Shown here piece by piece: positions 1-7,292 of a DNA stretch of 7,292 bases. The notes under the pieces were generated by a model. It saw nothing but the letters and a program-made list of their open reading frames with translations, made no database searches and had not been told where the DNA came from. Location of the stretch: positions 1-7,292 of the forward strand of contig JAAEZV010000080.1 of NCBI GenBank assembly GCA_018222695.1, written 5' to 3'. Numbering within the stretch: the first letter of the stretch is position 1; every line of letters starts with the position of its first letter. Both the position numbers and the translations under genes were made by a program. This DNA comes from Gammaproteobacteria bacterium (GTDB taxonomy: Bacteria; Pseudomonadota; Gammaproteobacteria; Pseudomonadales; Halieaceae).

Positions 1-1064
<1,064 letters not shown>

Positions 1065-1322
1065 TTACGCCGTTACGATACGGACCTGCTTACGATTCTG
1101 CGGGCCGCCGTTAAAAAACTCTACCTTGCCATCAGCGGTAGCATAGAGCGTGTGATCCTTGCCCACGCGCACGTTGTCGCCCGCGTGAAAGCGCGTACCG
1201 CGCTGGCGCACGATAATGCTGCCCGCGGAGACCGCCTGACCACCGTAGGCCTTAACACCGAGCCGTTTGCTCTCGGAATCGCGTCCGTTACGAGTACTAC
1301 CACCTGCTTTTTTATGTGCCAT
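1065..1322 (-). CDS. rpmA: 50S ribosomal protein L27
   Basis: Small basic protein of the large ribosomal subunit; its N-terminal tail reaches the peptidyl transferase centre and helps position tRNA. The 85-residue product starts [22 protein letters not shown], the typical bacterial L27 N-terminus, and continues with the conserved [10 protein letters not shown] and [14 protein letters not shown] blocks. Length matches the family. There is no Firmicutes-type N-terminal extension requiring proteolytic trimming, since MAHKKAGG begins directly at the start codon. A good Shine-Dalgarno AGGAGA lies 8 nt upstream of the ATG. It is 15 bp downstream of rplU and clearly co-transcribed with it, and an intrinsic terminator follows its stop. 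Confidence 0.99.
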   Translation of the reverse strand: MAHKKAGGSTRNGRDSESKRLGVKAYGGQAVSAGSIIVRQRGTRFHAGDNVRVGKDHTLYATADGKVEFFNGGPQNRKQVRIVTA

Positions 1323-1337
1323 CTCTCGTGTCTCCTG

Positions 1338-1649
1338 TCAGCCGCTGATCGCCGTAATCTTGACTTCGGTATACCACTGCCGATGTCCCGTCTCTTTACG
1401 GTGATGCTTACGTCGATTGAACTTCACGATGCGAATCTTTTCGTGACGGCCGTGTGCCACAACTTCCGCCGTCACCTTGCCGCCTTCCACCAGCGGCGCG
1501 CCAATCTTGACGTCGCTACCTGATCCCACCATCAACACTTCGTCGAATTCGATGGTCTCGCCCGTAGCGGCCTCGATCTTCTCGAGCTTGAGCTGCTCGC
1601 CTTCTTCTACACGGTGCTGTTTGCCACCGCTCTTAATTACTGCGTACAT
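1338..1649 (-). CDS. rplU: 50S ribosomal protein L21
   Basis: Large-subunit protein that binds 23S rRNA and contacts L20. The 103-residue product, the usual bacterial length, begins [20 protein letters not shown]. It contains the conserved [12 protein letters not shown] segment near residues 33-44 and the basic [21 protein letters not shown] region (about 71-91) typical of L21. GAGG about 8 nt before the ATG serves as ribosome binding site. It is the first gene of the rplU-rpmA unit and divergent from ispB, the conserved gammaproteobacterial arrangement. A sigma70-like promoter lies about 100 bp upstream. Confidence 0.99.
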   Translation of the reverse strand: MYAVIKSGGKQHRVEEGEQLKLEKIEAATGETIEFDEVLMVGSGSDVKIGAPLVEGGKVTAEVVAHGRHEKIRIVKFNRRKHHRKETGHRQWYTEVKITAISG

Positions 1650-1686
1650 GCTGTTTTCCTCTCAGTTAGCCTGCTCGCAAAGGGGA

Positions 1687-1700
1687 CCGCGCTAGCGCGG
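1687..1700 (-). promoter_or_regulatory. Perfect 14-bp palindrome in the rplU leader
   Basis: CCGCGCTAGCGCGG is self-complementary over all 14 bases and lies 37 bp upstream of the rplU start codon, inside the predicted 5' leader. In RNA it would form a 5-bp GC stem with a CUAG loop. No U-run follows, so it does not look like a terminator. It could be a leader hairpin affecting translation or stability, or a protein site in DNA. No known ribosomal leader family was recognised. Confidence 0.4.
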
Positions 1701-1722
1701 GGCAGAGTTCAGGCACCGAAAC

Positions 1723-1738
1723 CCGACCACAAGGTCAG
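1723..1738 (-). promoter_or_regulatory. Small hairpin near the 5' end of the rplU leader
   Basis: On the minus strand CTGACC, loop TTGT, GGTCGG gives a 6-bp stem (one G-U pair) starting about 7 nt after the predicted transcription start. A 5'-terminal hairpin of this kind may protect the transcript from decay or take part in regulation. The evidence is the pairing alone. Confidence 0.35.
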
Positions 1739-1751
1739 ACCAAGGGCGCGA

Positions 1752-1780
1752 AAGATACGCGCTCACGGGGTGAAGCGCAA
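1752..1780 (-). promoter_or_regulatory. rplU-rpmA promoter, sigma70 type
   Basis: On the minus strand TTGCGC (1780-1775) is followed by a 17-bp spacer and TATCTT (1757-1752). The predicted start is near 1745, giving a leader of about 95 nt. The discriminator just after the -10 box is very GC-rich (TCGCGCCC), as in rRNA and ribosomal-protein promoters that are repressed by ppGpp/DksA. Stringent control is therefore an inference from base composition and gene content. Confidence 0.7.
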
Positions 1781-1812
1781 GTGTGAGAAATAGGCCTTAA
1801 ACAGCCCAAAAG

Positions 1813-1827
1813 CCGCCCCGGGGGCGG
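1813..1827. repeat. GC-only inverted repeat between divergent promoters
   Basis: CCGCCCC and GGGGCGG are separated by one G. With one mismatch the pairing extends outward to flanking AAA and TTT. It lies about 33 bp upstream of the rplU -35 box and about 43 bp upstream of the proposed ispB -35 position, outside both predicted transcripts. It could insulate the two promoters or bind a regulator, or be chance in a GC-rich spacer. Confidence 0.4.
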
Positions 1828-1869
1828 GTTTGGGGGGATTTCCGCGCGGCCGGCAAGGCGAACGGAGCG

Positions 1870-1898
1870 TGGCGGGCAGTGCGCGGCCGTCCTATACT
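1870..1898 (+). promoter_or_regulatory. Probable ispB-pgi promoter
   Basis: TATACT at 1893-1898 is a near-consensus -10 box. The -35 region 17 bp upstream (TGGCGG, 1870-1875) is weak. Initiation would be near 1905, giving a leader of about 18 nt before the GTG start at 1923. The -10 box is convincing; the -35 assignment is tentative. The rest of the 1650-1922 intergenic region holds the rplU leader and promoter and the GC-rich inverted repeat listed separately. Confidence 0.55.
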
Positions 1899-1922
1899 TG
1901 CGAGCATGTTGGGGGATCCGGT

Positions 1923-2888
1923 GTGAATGTAGCCATCAAAGACAGCGTCGCAGCCGAGTTTGCGCAGGTTGATGACGTCATCGTCGAGCTACTGCAGTCC
2001 GACGTGGAAATGGTCGAGAGTATTGGCCATTACATCGTCAAGGCAGGCGGCAAGCGCATGCGGCCCCTGCTGGTATTGCTGTCTGCGAAGGCCTTGGGCG
2101 GTATTGAGGATGCCCATATCCGCTTCGCCGCGGTGGTGGAGTTCATTCATACGGCGACGCTTCTTCACGACGACGTAGTGGATCTCTCCACGCTTAGACG
2201 GGGCATGCCCACCGCCAACGCCGAATTTGGCAATGCCCCCAGTGTTCTGGTCGGCGACTTTATTTACACCCGGGCGTTCCAGCTGATGGTCGGGCTTGGC
2301 AACATGCCGCTGTTGGCGCACATGGCGGAAACCACCAATACGATCGCTGCGGGAGAGGTCATGCAACTCGTCCACGCGGGTGACCCCGATACCCAGGCGG
2401 AGCAGTATCAGGAAATTATTCGCCGAAAAACCGCCGCACTGTTTGCGGCTGCCTGCCACGGTGCGGCGCTCTTGCACAACACGAGCACCGCGAAAGCCGA
2501 TGCGCTACACGACTACGGCATGCACCTCGGGATTGCCTTCCAGCTGGCTGATGACCTGCTCGACTATGCCGGCGACCCCAGTGAAACCGGCAAGAACGTC
2601 GGTGATGACCTGGCCGAGGGGAAAATCACCCTGCCCCTGCTTCATGCCATGAAAGTGGGCGACGAGCGTGACCGGCGTCTGGTCGCAGACACCCTGCGCA
2701 ACAAGGACGGCAGTGCCTTCGCCGACATCATGGCGGTTGTGCAGCGGACCGGTGGTATCGAGGCGACCCGGGAAGCGGCGCTTGAGCATCAAAATCAGGC
2801 GATGGCTGCGCTGGAGACGCTTGGGCAGAATGAGGCGACCGTCGCATTGAGCGAGATGGCAGCTAGAGCGGTGGACCGCCGAGGCTGA
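1923..2888 (+). CDS. ispB: Octaprenyl-type polyprenyl diphosphate synthase
   Basis: Condenses isopentenyl diphosphate units onto farnesyl diphosphate to make the long isoprenoid tail of ubiquinone and menaquinone. Trans-prenyltransferase motifs are all present: GGKRMRP (42-48), first aspartate-rich motif LLHDDVVD (80-87), FQLADDLLDY with DDxxD at 210-214, and GKNVGDDL just after it. Small residues before the first motif (A78, T79) match the E. coli long-chain enzyme, but octaprenyl versus nonaprenyl product cannot be told from sequence. The frame stays open upstream to a TTG at 1830. I chose GTG 1923 because it gives 321 residues (E. coli IspB has 323), has GGGGGA 6 nt upstream, and lies just after a good -10 box that the longer start would precede. 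It is divergent from rplU as in E. coli, and its TGA overlaps the pgi ATG by one base. Confidence 0.96.
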   Translation: MNVAIKDSVAAEFAQVDDVIVELLQSDVEMVESIGHYIVKAGGKRMRPLLVLLSAKALGGIEDAHIRFAAVVEFIHTATLLHDDVVDLSTLRRGMPTANAEFGNAPSVLVGDFIYTRAFQLMVGLGNMPLLAHMAETTNTIAAGEVMQLVHAGDPDTQAEQYQEIIRRKTAALFAAACHGAALLHNTSTAKADALHDYGMHLGIAFQLADDLLDYAGDPSETGKNVGDDLAEGKITLPLLHAMKVGDERDRRLVADTLRNKDGSAFADIMAVVQRTGGIEATREAALEHQNQAMAALETLGQNEATVALSEMAARAVDRRG

Positions 2889-4504
2889 TGGCCATCACCC
2901 CCACCGCGTTACATGACGCGCTGACACAGGCAGCTGAAGCGCTGAGGTCCCAGCGCATAGAAGGGCTATTCGATACAACACCGGATCGCACAAGCGGGTA
3001 TCGCTGTGAGGCCGCGGGGCTGACCCTTGATTATTCGAAGCACCTGCTGGATGACGATGCCTGGCAGACATTGTCGACGTTGGTTGATACCTATGCGCTC
3101 CCTGCTGCGTTCGCCTCGCTGATCGGTGGCGAGATAGTCAACACCTCGGAACACCGCCCCGCACTTCACACATTGCTGCGCGGCACCGCGAGCGATCAAC
3201 ACCCGGAAAAGTCAAAAGAGATCGAGGAAACGCTCTCCCGGATGGCAGCGCTGGTTGAGAGCATCCATAGTGGCGCGTCGACGGGCAGCACGGGGGAACG
3301 TTTTACGGATGTGGTCAACCTTGGCATCGGTGGCTCTGATCTGGGTCCGCGGCTCGTCTGCGAGGCGCTCCACGCCCATGCCTCGCCGCTCAAGACGCAC
3401 TTCGTTGCCAACATCGATCCCGATGATCTCGATGGCACGCTGGCACCACTGAACCCTGAGACAACCCTGTTTGTCATTTGCTCAAAGTCGCTGTCGACCG
3501 AGGAAACCCTCTCCAATGCCGAGCGCGCCATTGACTGGCTACAGGCGGGAGGTATTCAAGGGCAGGCCGTGGGTGCGCATCTCATCGCAGTGACCACTCA
3601 ATTAGCCAAGGCTGGGCGCTGGCACATTCCGCCAGAGCGATGCTTCCCGTTGTGGGACTGGGTGGGGGGGCGCTATTCATTGTGGTCCGCCATTGGCATC
3701 AGCATCGCGCTGTCGCTGGGCTGGCAAAGCTTTCAACGTCTTTTGGACGGCGCGCATTCGCTCGACATGCATACCGAATCCGCGTCACCCACTCACAACC
3801 TGCCCATGATCATGGCACTTTTGGAGCTCTGGCAGACCCACTATCTCGGCGCCAACACCCATGTTGTCCTGCCCTATGCCCAAAAGCTCGCTCATTTGCC
3901 GGACTTCCTGCAGCAGCTGACCATGGAGAGCAACGGCAAGCGCGTCTCTCCAACGGGAGAGCTGCTTGAACACGACACCGCGCCAGTGCTGTGGGGCTCT
4001 GCCGGTACCGTCGGACAGCACTCCTATTATCAGCTGCTGCATCAGGGTACGCGGTCTTTCAGCGCCGATATCATCCTGCCACTGCGCTCGGGTGAGGGAG
4101 ATCGCGATGCGCGTCGCGCCCTCGCCGCCCACGCTCTGGCCCAGAGCCGCGCGCTGATGGTTGGCCGCCCAACCGAGCAGGCCCGCCAGCTGGGCGCTGA
4201 GCGCGGGTTTGATGAGTCAGCCAGCCGACAATTCGAGCTGCCGGGCAATCACAGCCATTCGCTGCTTACCATGGACGCCATCACGCCGGAGTGTCTCGGC
4301 GCCCTCATCACTGCGTACGAGCACAAGACCTATTTTCTGGCGGTGCTGTTGGGGATCAATCCCTTTGACCAGTGGGGGGTTGAGCTGGGCAAGGTGATTG
4401 CGGGGCAGATGCAGACCGTGCTGAGCGGCGATGACAGCGATGTCAAAATGGATCCCGCTACGCTCGCTACAGCAGAGGCGTGGCGCGCGGCCAACGCAGA
4501 CTGA
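2888..4504 (+). CDS. pgi: Glucose-6-phosphate isomerase
   Basis: Cytoplasmic enzyme interconverting glucose-6-P and fructose-6-P in glycolysis and gluconeogenesis. The 538-residue product is close to E. coli Pgi (549). Visible motifs: GIGGSDLG (146-153), phosphate-binding loop SKSLST (199-204), signature GGRYS (260-264), MESNGKR with catalytic E347, GQHSYYQLLHQGT with catalytic H378, and the C-terminal signature GINPFDQWGVELGK with catalytic K502. These correspond to E. coli E355, H386 and K514. Two deviations stand out: SKSLST where SKTFTT is usual, and AGTVGQH (372-378) where PGTNGQH is usual. The catalytic residues are intact, so activity is expected. The start overlaps the ispB stop (TGATG); GAGG is only 3 nt before the ATG, suggesting translational coupling. 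It converges on manB with a 4-bp gap. Confidence 0.97.
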   Translation: MAITPTALHDALTQAAEALRSQRIEGLFDTTPDRTSGYRCEAAGLTLDYSKHLLDDDAWQTLSTLVDTYALPAAFASLIGGEIVNTSEHRPALHTLLRGTASDQHPEKSKEIEETLSRMAALVESIHSGASTGSTGERFTDVVNLGIGGSDLGPRLVCEALHAHASPLKTHFVANIDPDDLDGTLAPLNPETTLFVICSKSLSTEETLSNAERAIDWLQAGGIQGQAVGAHLIAVTTQLAKAGRWHIPPERCFPLWDWVGGRYSLWSAIGISIALSLGWQSFQRLLDGAHSLDMHTESASPTHNLPMIMALLELWQTHYLGANTHVVLPYAQKLAHLPDFLQQLTMESNGKRVSPTGELLEHDTAPVLWGSAGTVGQHSYYQLLHQGTRSFSADIILPLRSGEGDRDARRALAAHALAQSRALMVGRPTEQARQLGAERGFDESASRQFELPGNHSHSLLTMDAITPECLGALITAYEHKTYFLAVLLGINPFDQWGVELGKVIAGQMQTVLSGDDSDVKMDPATLATAEAWRAANAD

Positions 4505-4508
4505 CTTT

Positions 4509-5861
4509 TCAGGCGTCAATGAGCGCCAGCAATTCCTCGGTCTTCTCTGCCATCAGCGCCTGATCACCCCGAGATTCAACATTCAGCCGCACCACCGGTT
4601 CGGTGTTAGACATCCGCAAATTGAAGCGCCACTCTGCAAATTCAACGCCCAGGCCATCGAGCTTTTCCACGGCGAGCGCGTTGGGCGCGTAGCGTGCCTC
4701 CACCGCCGCCAGTAAGGCCGCTGGATCGGTCACCTCGCGGTTGATCTCTCCGGAGCAGGGAAAAGCCGCTTCCCTGGCCGCCACCAGTTCACCCATAGAC
4801 TGACCTGTCCGGGACATCAACCCGGAAATGAGTAGCCAGGGGATCATGCCGCTGTCGCAGTAGGCGAAGTCCCTGAAGTAGTGGTGTGCGGACATCTCGC
4901 CGCCGTAAACGGCGTCGACCTCGCGCATCCGCTCTTTAATAAAGGCATGCCCGGTCTTGCTGAGCACCGGCTCGCCGCCCCCGGCCCGGGCAATATCCTG
5001 GGTGTTCCAGGTCAGCCGCGGGTCGTGCACGATCCGCTGGGATCCCAACTGGGACAGGAAGGCCTCAGCGAGCAGCCCTACAATGTAGTAGCCCTCGATG
5101 AAGTGGCCGGCGCTGTCGAAGAAGAAACAGCGGTCAAAATCGCCGTCCCATGCGATGCCAAGATCCGCCTGCTCGGCGACCACGCGATCGGCTGTGGCGG
5201 CACGGTTTTCGACCAGTAACGGATTAGGGACGCCATTGGGGAAATGGCCATCGGGTTCGTGATGCACTTTGATGAACTCGAAGGGCAGGTGCGGCTCCAG
5301 CGCGTCCAACACGCGACCCGCGCCGCCATTACCCGCCGTGCACACGATTTTGAGCGGCTTGAGCGCTGCCACATCGATGTAGGACAGCAGATGCTCAACA
5401 TAGGCACGCTGGGTATCGGCAGCCGCCAGCTCACCCCGCGTATCCGGTGCGGTGAAGTCATTGGCCTCGGCCAGCGCGCGAATCTCCGCCAGCCCCGAGT
5501 CTCCAGAGATCGGTTTGGCGCCCTCCCGGACGAACTTCATGCCGTTGTAGTCTTTCGGGTTGTGACTGGCGGTGACGGCTATGCCGCCCCCGACACCAAG
5601 GTGCGCCGTCGCAAAGTAAATTTCTTCCGTGCCGCACAGGCCAATGTCCTGCACCGACACACCCTGCTCCAGAAGCCCGTCGATGAGCGCGCCTTTGATC
5701 GACTCACTGGTCAAACGGATGTCATGGCCGACCACGACCGTCCCCGGCTGAATCACTTCGGCATAGGCTTTGCCGATACGCCGGGCGATATCCTCGTTGA
5801 GTTGGTCCGGTATCCGCCCGCGAACGTCGTAGGCCTTGAAGCAGTCTAAAGCGTCTGTCAT
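4509..5861 (-). CDS. manB: Phosphomannomutase (CpsG/ManB family; may also act on phosphoglucose)
   Basis: Converts mannose-6-P to mannose-1-P for GDP-mannose synthesis; members of this alpha-D-phosphohexomutase family often accept glucose phosphates as well. The 450-residue product closely resembles E. coli ManB/CpsG (456) along its length as I recall that sequence. It starts with CFKAYDVRG and has the active-site loop TASHNP (97-102, phosphoserine S99), the metal-binding loop DGDFDR (239-244), SKTGHAFIK (301-309), the sugar-binding GEMSAHHYF (321-329) and the phosphate-binding [10 protein letters not shown] (416-425). All key residues are present. Its ATG overlaps the galU TGA in an ATGA junction and no strong Shine-Dalgarno is visible, so coupled translation is likely. 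It is the last gene of a minus-strand sugar-nucleotide operon. No clear intrinsic terminator follows it. Confidence 0.95.
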   Translation of the reverse strand: MTDALDCFKAYDVRGRIPDQLNEDIARRIGKAYAEVIQPGTVVVGHDIRLTSESIKGALIDGLLEQGVSVQDIGLCGTEEIYFATAHLGVGGGIAVTASHNPKDYNGMKFVREGAKPISGDSGLAEIRALAEANDFTAPDTRGELAAADTQRAYVEHLLSYIDVAALKPLKIVCTAGNGGAGRVLDALEPHLPFEFIKVHHEPDGHFPNGVPNPLLVENRAATADRVVAEQADLGIAWDGDFDRCFFFDSAGHFIEGYYIVGLLAEAFLSQLGSQRIVHDPRLTWNTQDIARAGGGEPVLSKTGHAFIKERMREVDAVYGGEMSAHHYFRDFAYCDSGMIPWLLISGLMSRTGQSMGELVAAREAAFPCSGEINREVTDPAALLAAVEARYAPNALAVEKLDGLGVEFAEWRFNLRMSNTEPVVRLNVESRGDQALMAEKTEELLALIDA

Positions 5862-6691
5862 TCAGGCTGACCGTAGTAGTGTTCAAACACATACTGGGTG
5901 GCGTCGACAAAGCCCGGCACACTGCCGCAGTCAAAGCGCAGCCCCTCGAACTGGTAGGCCAGTACGCGACCCTCCCGAGCCTGCGCCTGCAGCGCGTCGG
6001 TGAGCTGCACTTCGCCATTTTTTCCCGGAGGGGTGTTGCGAATGATGTCGAAAATGTCCGGCGTCAGGATGTAGCGGCCTATCACTGCGAGATTGGACGG
6101 GGCCTCCTCAGGCGAGGGTTTTTCGACCATCTCGCTGACGCGGGTGAGCCCGTCTCCTTCCGTCGCTCCGGCCACAACGCCATACTTGTCGATCTCTTCC
6201 CTCGGCACCTCCTGCACCGCGACAATGGAACACTGATGCTCCTCATAGAGTGCCGCCATCTGCGCCAACACCCCGGGACCGCCTTTGTTGAGGCAGAGGT
6301 CATCAGACAGGACAACACCGAAAGGCTGATCACCGATCAGGGGTTCGCCAGTCAGAATAGCGTGCCCCAGACCCAACATTTCGCGCTGGCGCACCATGGT
6401 GAAGACGCCACGATCGATCACATCTCGGATGCCGGAGAGATACTGTTCTTTGGAAGATCCGGCGATCTGATGCTCCAGCTCGTAGCTGATATCAAAGTGG
6501 TCCGCGATCGCGCGCTTGCCACGGCCAGTGACCAAGGCACAGTTGCTCATCCCCGCCTCGATGGCCTCCTCGACCCCGTATTGCACTAACGGTTTGTTCA
6601 CAATCGGGAGCATTTCCTTGGGCATGCTCTTGGTCGCGGGCAGGAACCGGGTGCCGTAGCCCGCCACGGGAAACAGGCATTTACCAATCAT
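5858..6691 (-). CDS. galU: UTP-glucose-1-phosphate uridylyltransferase
   Basis: Makes UDP-glucose from UTP and glucose-1-P, a donor for LPS core, exopolysaccharide and other glycans. The 277-residue product is shorter than E. coli GalU (about 302) and close to Pseudomonas-type enzymes. It shows the nucleotidyltransferase signature [19 protein letters not shown] (11-29), GLGHAI (107-112), the metal-binding SDDL (129-132) and [21 protein letters not shown] further on. In DCGSVPGF (254-261) V258 takes the place where E. coli GalU has a lysine (CGNKLGY), a point to check. A strong Shine-Dalgarno GGAGGA lies 9 nt before the ATG, stronger than that of manB. Its ATG overlaps the stop of the manC-type gene and its own stop overlaps manB, both as ATGA, so it sits inside one transcript. 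Confidence 0.96.
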   Translation of the reverse strand: MIGKCLFPVAGYGTRFLPATKSMPKEMLPIVNKPLVQYGVEEAIEAGMSNCALVTGRGKRAIADHFDISYELEHQIAGSSKEQYLSGIRDVIDRGVFTMVRQREMLGLGHAILTGEPLIGDQPFGVVLSDDLCLNKGGPGVLAQMAALYEEHQCSIVAVQEVPREEIDKYGVVAGATEGDGLTRVSEMVEKPSPEEAPSNLAVIGRYILTPDIFDIIRNTPPGKNGEVQLTDALQAQAREGRVLAYQFEGLRFDCGSVPGFVDATQYVFEHYYGQPE

Positions 6692-7292
6692 GTCGGGGTC
6701 TCCTCCCTGCCGTACACATCGTCAAACCGCACAATATCGTCTTCTCCTAGATACGAGCCGGACTGTACTTCGATCACTTCCAGTGGCGCGGCGCCACGAT
6801 TGGCAAGGCGATGCTTCATGCCAATGGGGATATAGGTGGATTGATCAGGGCCCAGCGTCAGCTGCTCCTCACCCCTCGTGACCTCGGCTTCTCCTGACAC
6901 CACGACCCAGTGCTCAGCGCGATGGTGATGTAACTGGAGCGACAAAGTCTGGCCAGGCGTGACCGTCAACCGCTTGACCTGAAACTGCTTGCCAACCACC
7001 AGCGATTCATAGGATCCCCAGGGGCGGAAGACTTTTTGGTGGGCAAAAGCCTCCGGTCGATTGGACGCAGTGAGCACTTCCACCACCTGCTTGATGTCTT
7101 GCACCCGGTCCCGGGCACCCACCATTACCGCGTCGGCGGTCTCCACCACTACCAGATCCTCGACGCCCAGAGCGGTGACCAGACGACTCTCGCTGCGGAC
7201 ATAATTATTGCGGGCATCCTGTAACAGCACATCACCCTCGCTGACATTGCCATCACTGTCCGCGGCGCCGATCTCCCACAGCGCAGACCAGG
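6688..7292 (-). CDS. manC: Mannose-1-P guanylyltransferase / mannose-6-P isomerase, C-terminal part
   Basis: Bifunctional type II enzyme (AlgA/ManC/CpsB family): it isomerises fructose-6-P to mannose-6-P and makes GDP-mannose from mannose-1-P and GTP. The first and third steps of the pathway are thus in one protein. The gene runs off the right edge, leaving the last 200 residues of a protein usually about 470-480 long. The fragment opens WSALWEIGAADSDGNV, the end of the pyrophosphorylase domain, then GDVLLQD and VVVETADAVMV. The cupin isomerase domain follows: RPWGSYESL (near 7000-7027), metal-binding QLHHHRAEHW (6907-6936), STYIPIGMKHRLAN and the family tail EVIQSGSYLGEDDIVRF-like block. An internal GTG at 7230 is not the start, since the open frame and family similarity continue to the edge. 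It is the upstream gene of the manC-galU-manB unit seen here; the promoter is outside the window. Confidence 0.95.
   Translation of the reverse strand, partial: WSALWEIGAADSDGNVSEGDVLLQDARNNYVRSESRLVTALGVEDLVVVETADAVMVGARDRVQDIKQVVEVLTASNRPEAFAHQKVFRPWGSYESLVVGKQFQVKRLTVTPGQTLSLQLHHHRAEHWVVVSGEAEVTRGEEQLTLGPDQSTYIPIGMKHRLANRGAAPLEVIEVQSGSYLGEDDIVRFDDVYGREETPT

Noticed and set aside
1687..1700. The 14-bp palindrome as an intrinsic terminator or attenuator of rplU
   Set aside because: The base run after it on the minus strand is TCCCCTTTG, not a T-tract, and termination there would block the operon from its own promoter.
4484..4512. TGGC-GCGCG-GCCA and CTGA-CTTT-TCAG as a bidirectional terminator between pgi and manB
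   Set aside because: Both stems have only 4 bp and lack a following U-run on either strand, too weak to call.
5244..5849. 201-codon plus-strand open frame opposite manB
   Set aside because: It lies entirely antisense to a confidently identified phosphomannomutase, has no recognisable motif or ribosome binding site, and is explained by the high GC content leaving few stop codons.
5879..6589. 236-codon plus-strand open frame opposite galU
   Set aside because: It is a mirror-frame shadow of galU. The length is notable, but the product has no family features and the opposing gene is intact from start to stop.

Overview
The window looks like an ordinary chromosomal segment of a fairly GC-rich (roughly 60% by eye) gammaproteobacterium. 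Two things point there. The divergent ispB / rplU-rpmA-obgE arrangement is classic for the class. There is also no yhbE-like gene between rpmA and obgE, which resembles the Pseudomonas order more than the E. coli order. The closest genus cannot be fixed from sequence alone. No mobile element, CRISPR array, tRNA or rRNA gene, or phage gene was seen.

Left third (1-1649, all minus strand): the ribosome-linked cluster rplU (L21), rpmA (L27) and the start of obgE (Obg/CgtA GTPase, cut by the left edge after 325 residues). A good sigma70-type promoter with a GC-rich discriminator precedes rplU, followed by a leader of about 95 nt with two small hairpins. An intrinsic terminator sits between rpmA and obgE, and a possible obgE promoter overlaps its T-tract.

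Middle (1650-4504): a 273-bp divergent intergenic region with back-to-back promoters, then on the plus strand ispB (long-chain polyprenyl diphosphate synthase, true start probably GTG at 1923). It overlaps pgi (glucose-6-phosphate isomerase) by one base.

Right part (4509-7292, all minus strand): a tightly packed sugar-nucleotide operon, in transcription order manC-type bifunctional PMI/GMP (N-terminus beyond the right edge), galU and manB/cpsG-type phosphomannomutase. Both junctions are ATGA overlaps. It converges with pgi, leaving only 4 bp between the stop codons.

Functionally, Pgi interconverts glucose-6-P and fructose-6-P. The ManC-type enzyme (PMI and GMP activities) and ManB carry fructose-6-P through mannose-6-P and mannose-1-P to GDP-mannose. 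GalU makes UDP-glucose from glucose-1-P. Together they form a node feeding exopolysaccharide, O-antigen or other glycan synthesis. I found no convincing undescribed system. The points worth a second look are regulatory or architectural: the terminator/promoter overlap before obgE, the ispB-pgi overlap, the near-zero convergent junction, and a few motif deviations in Pgi and GalU.
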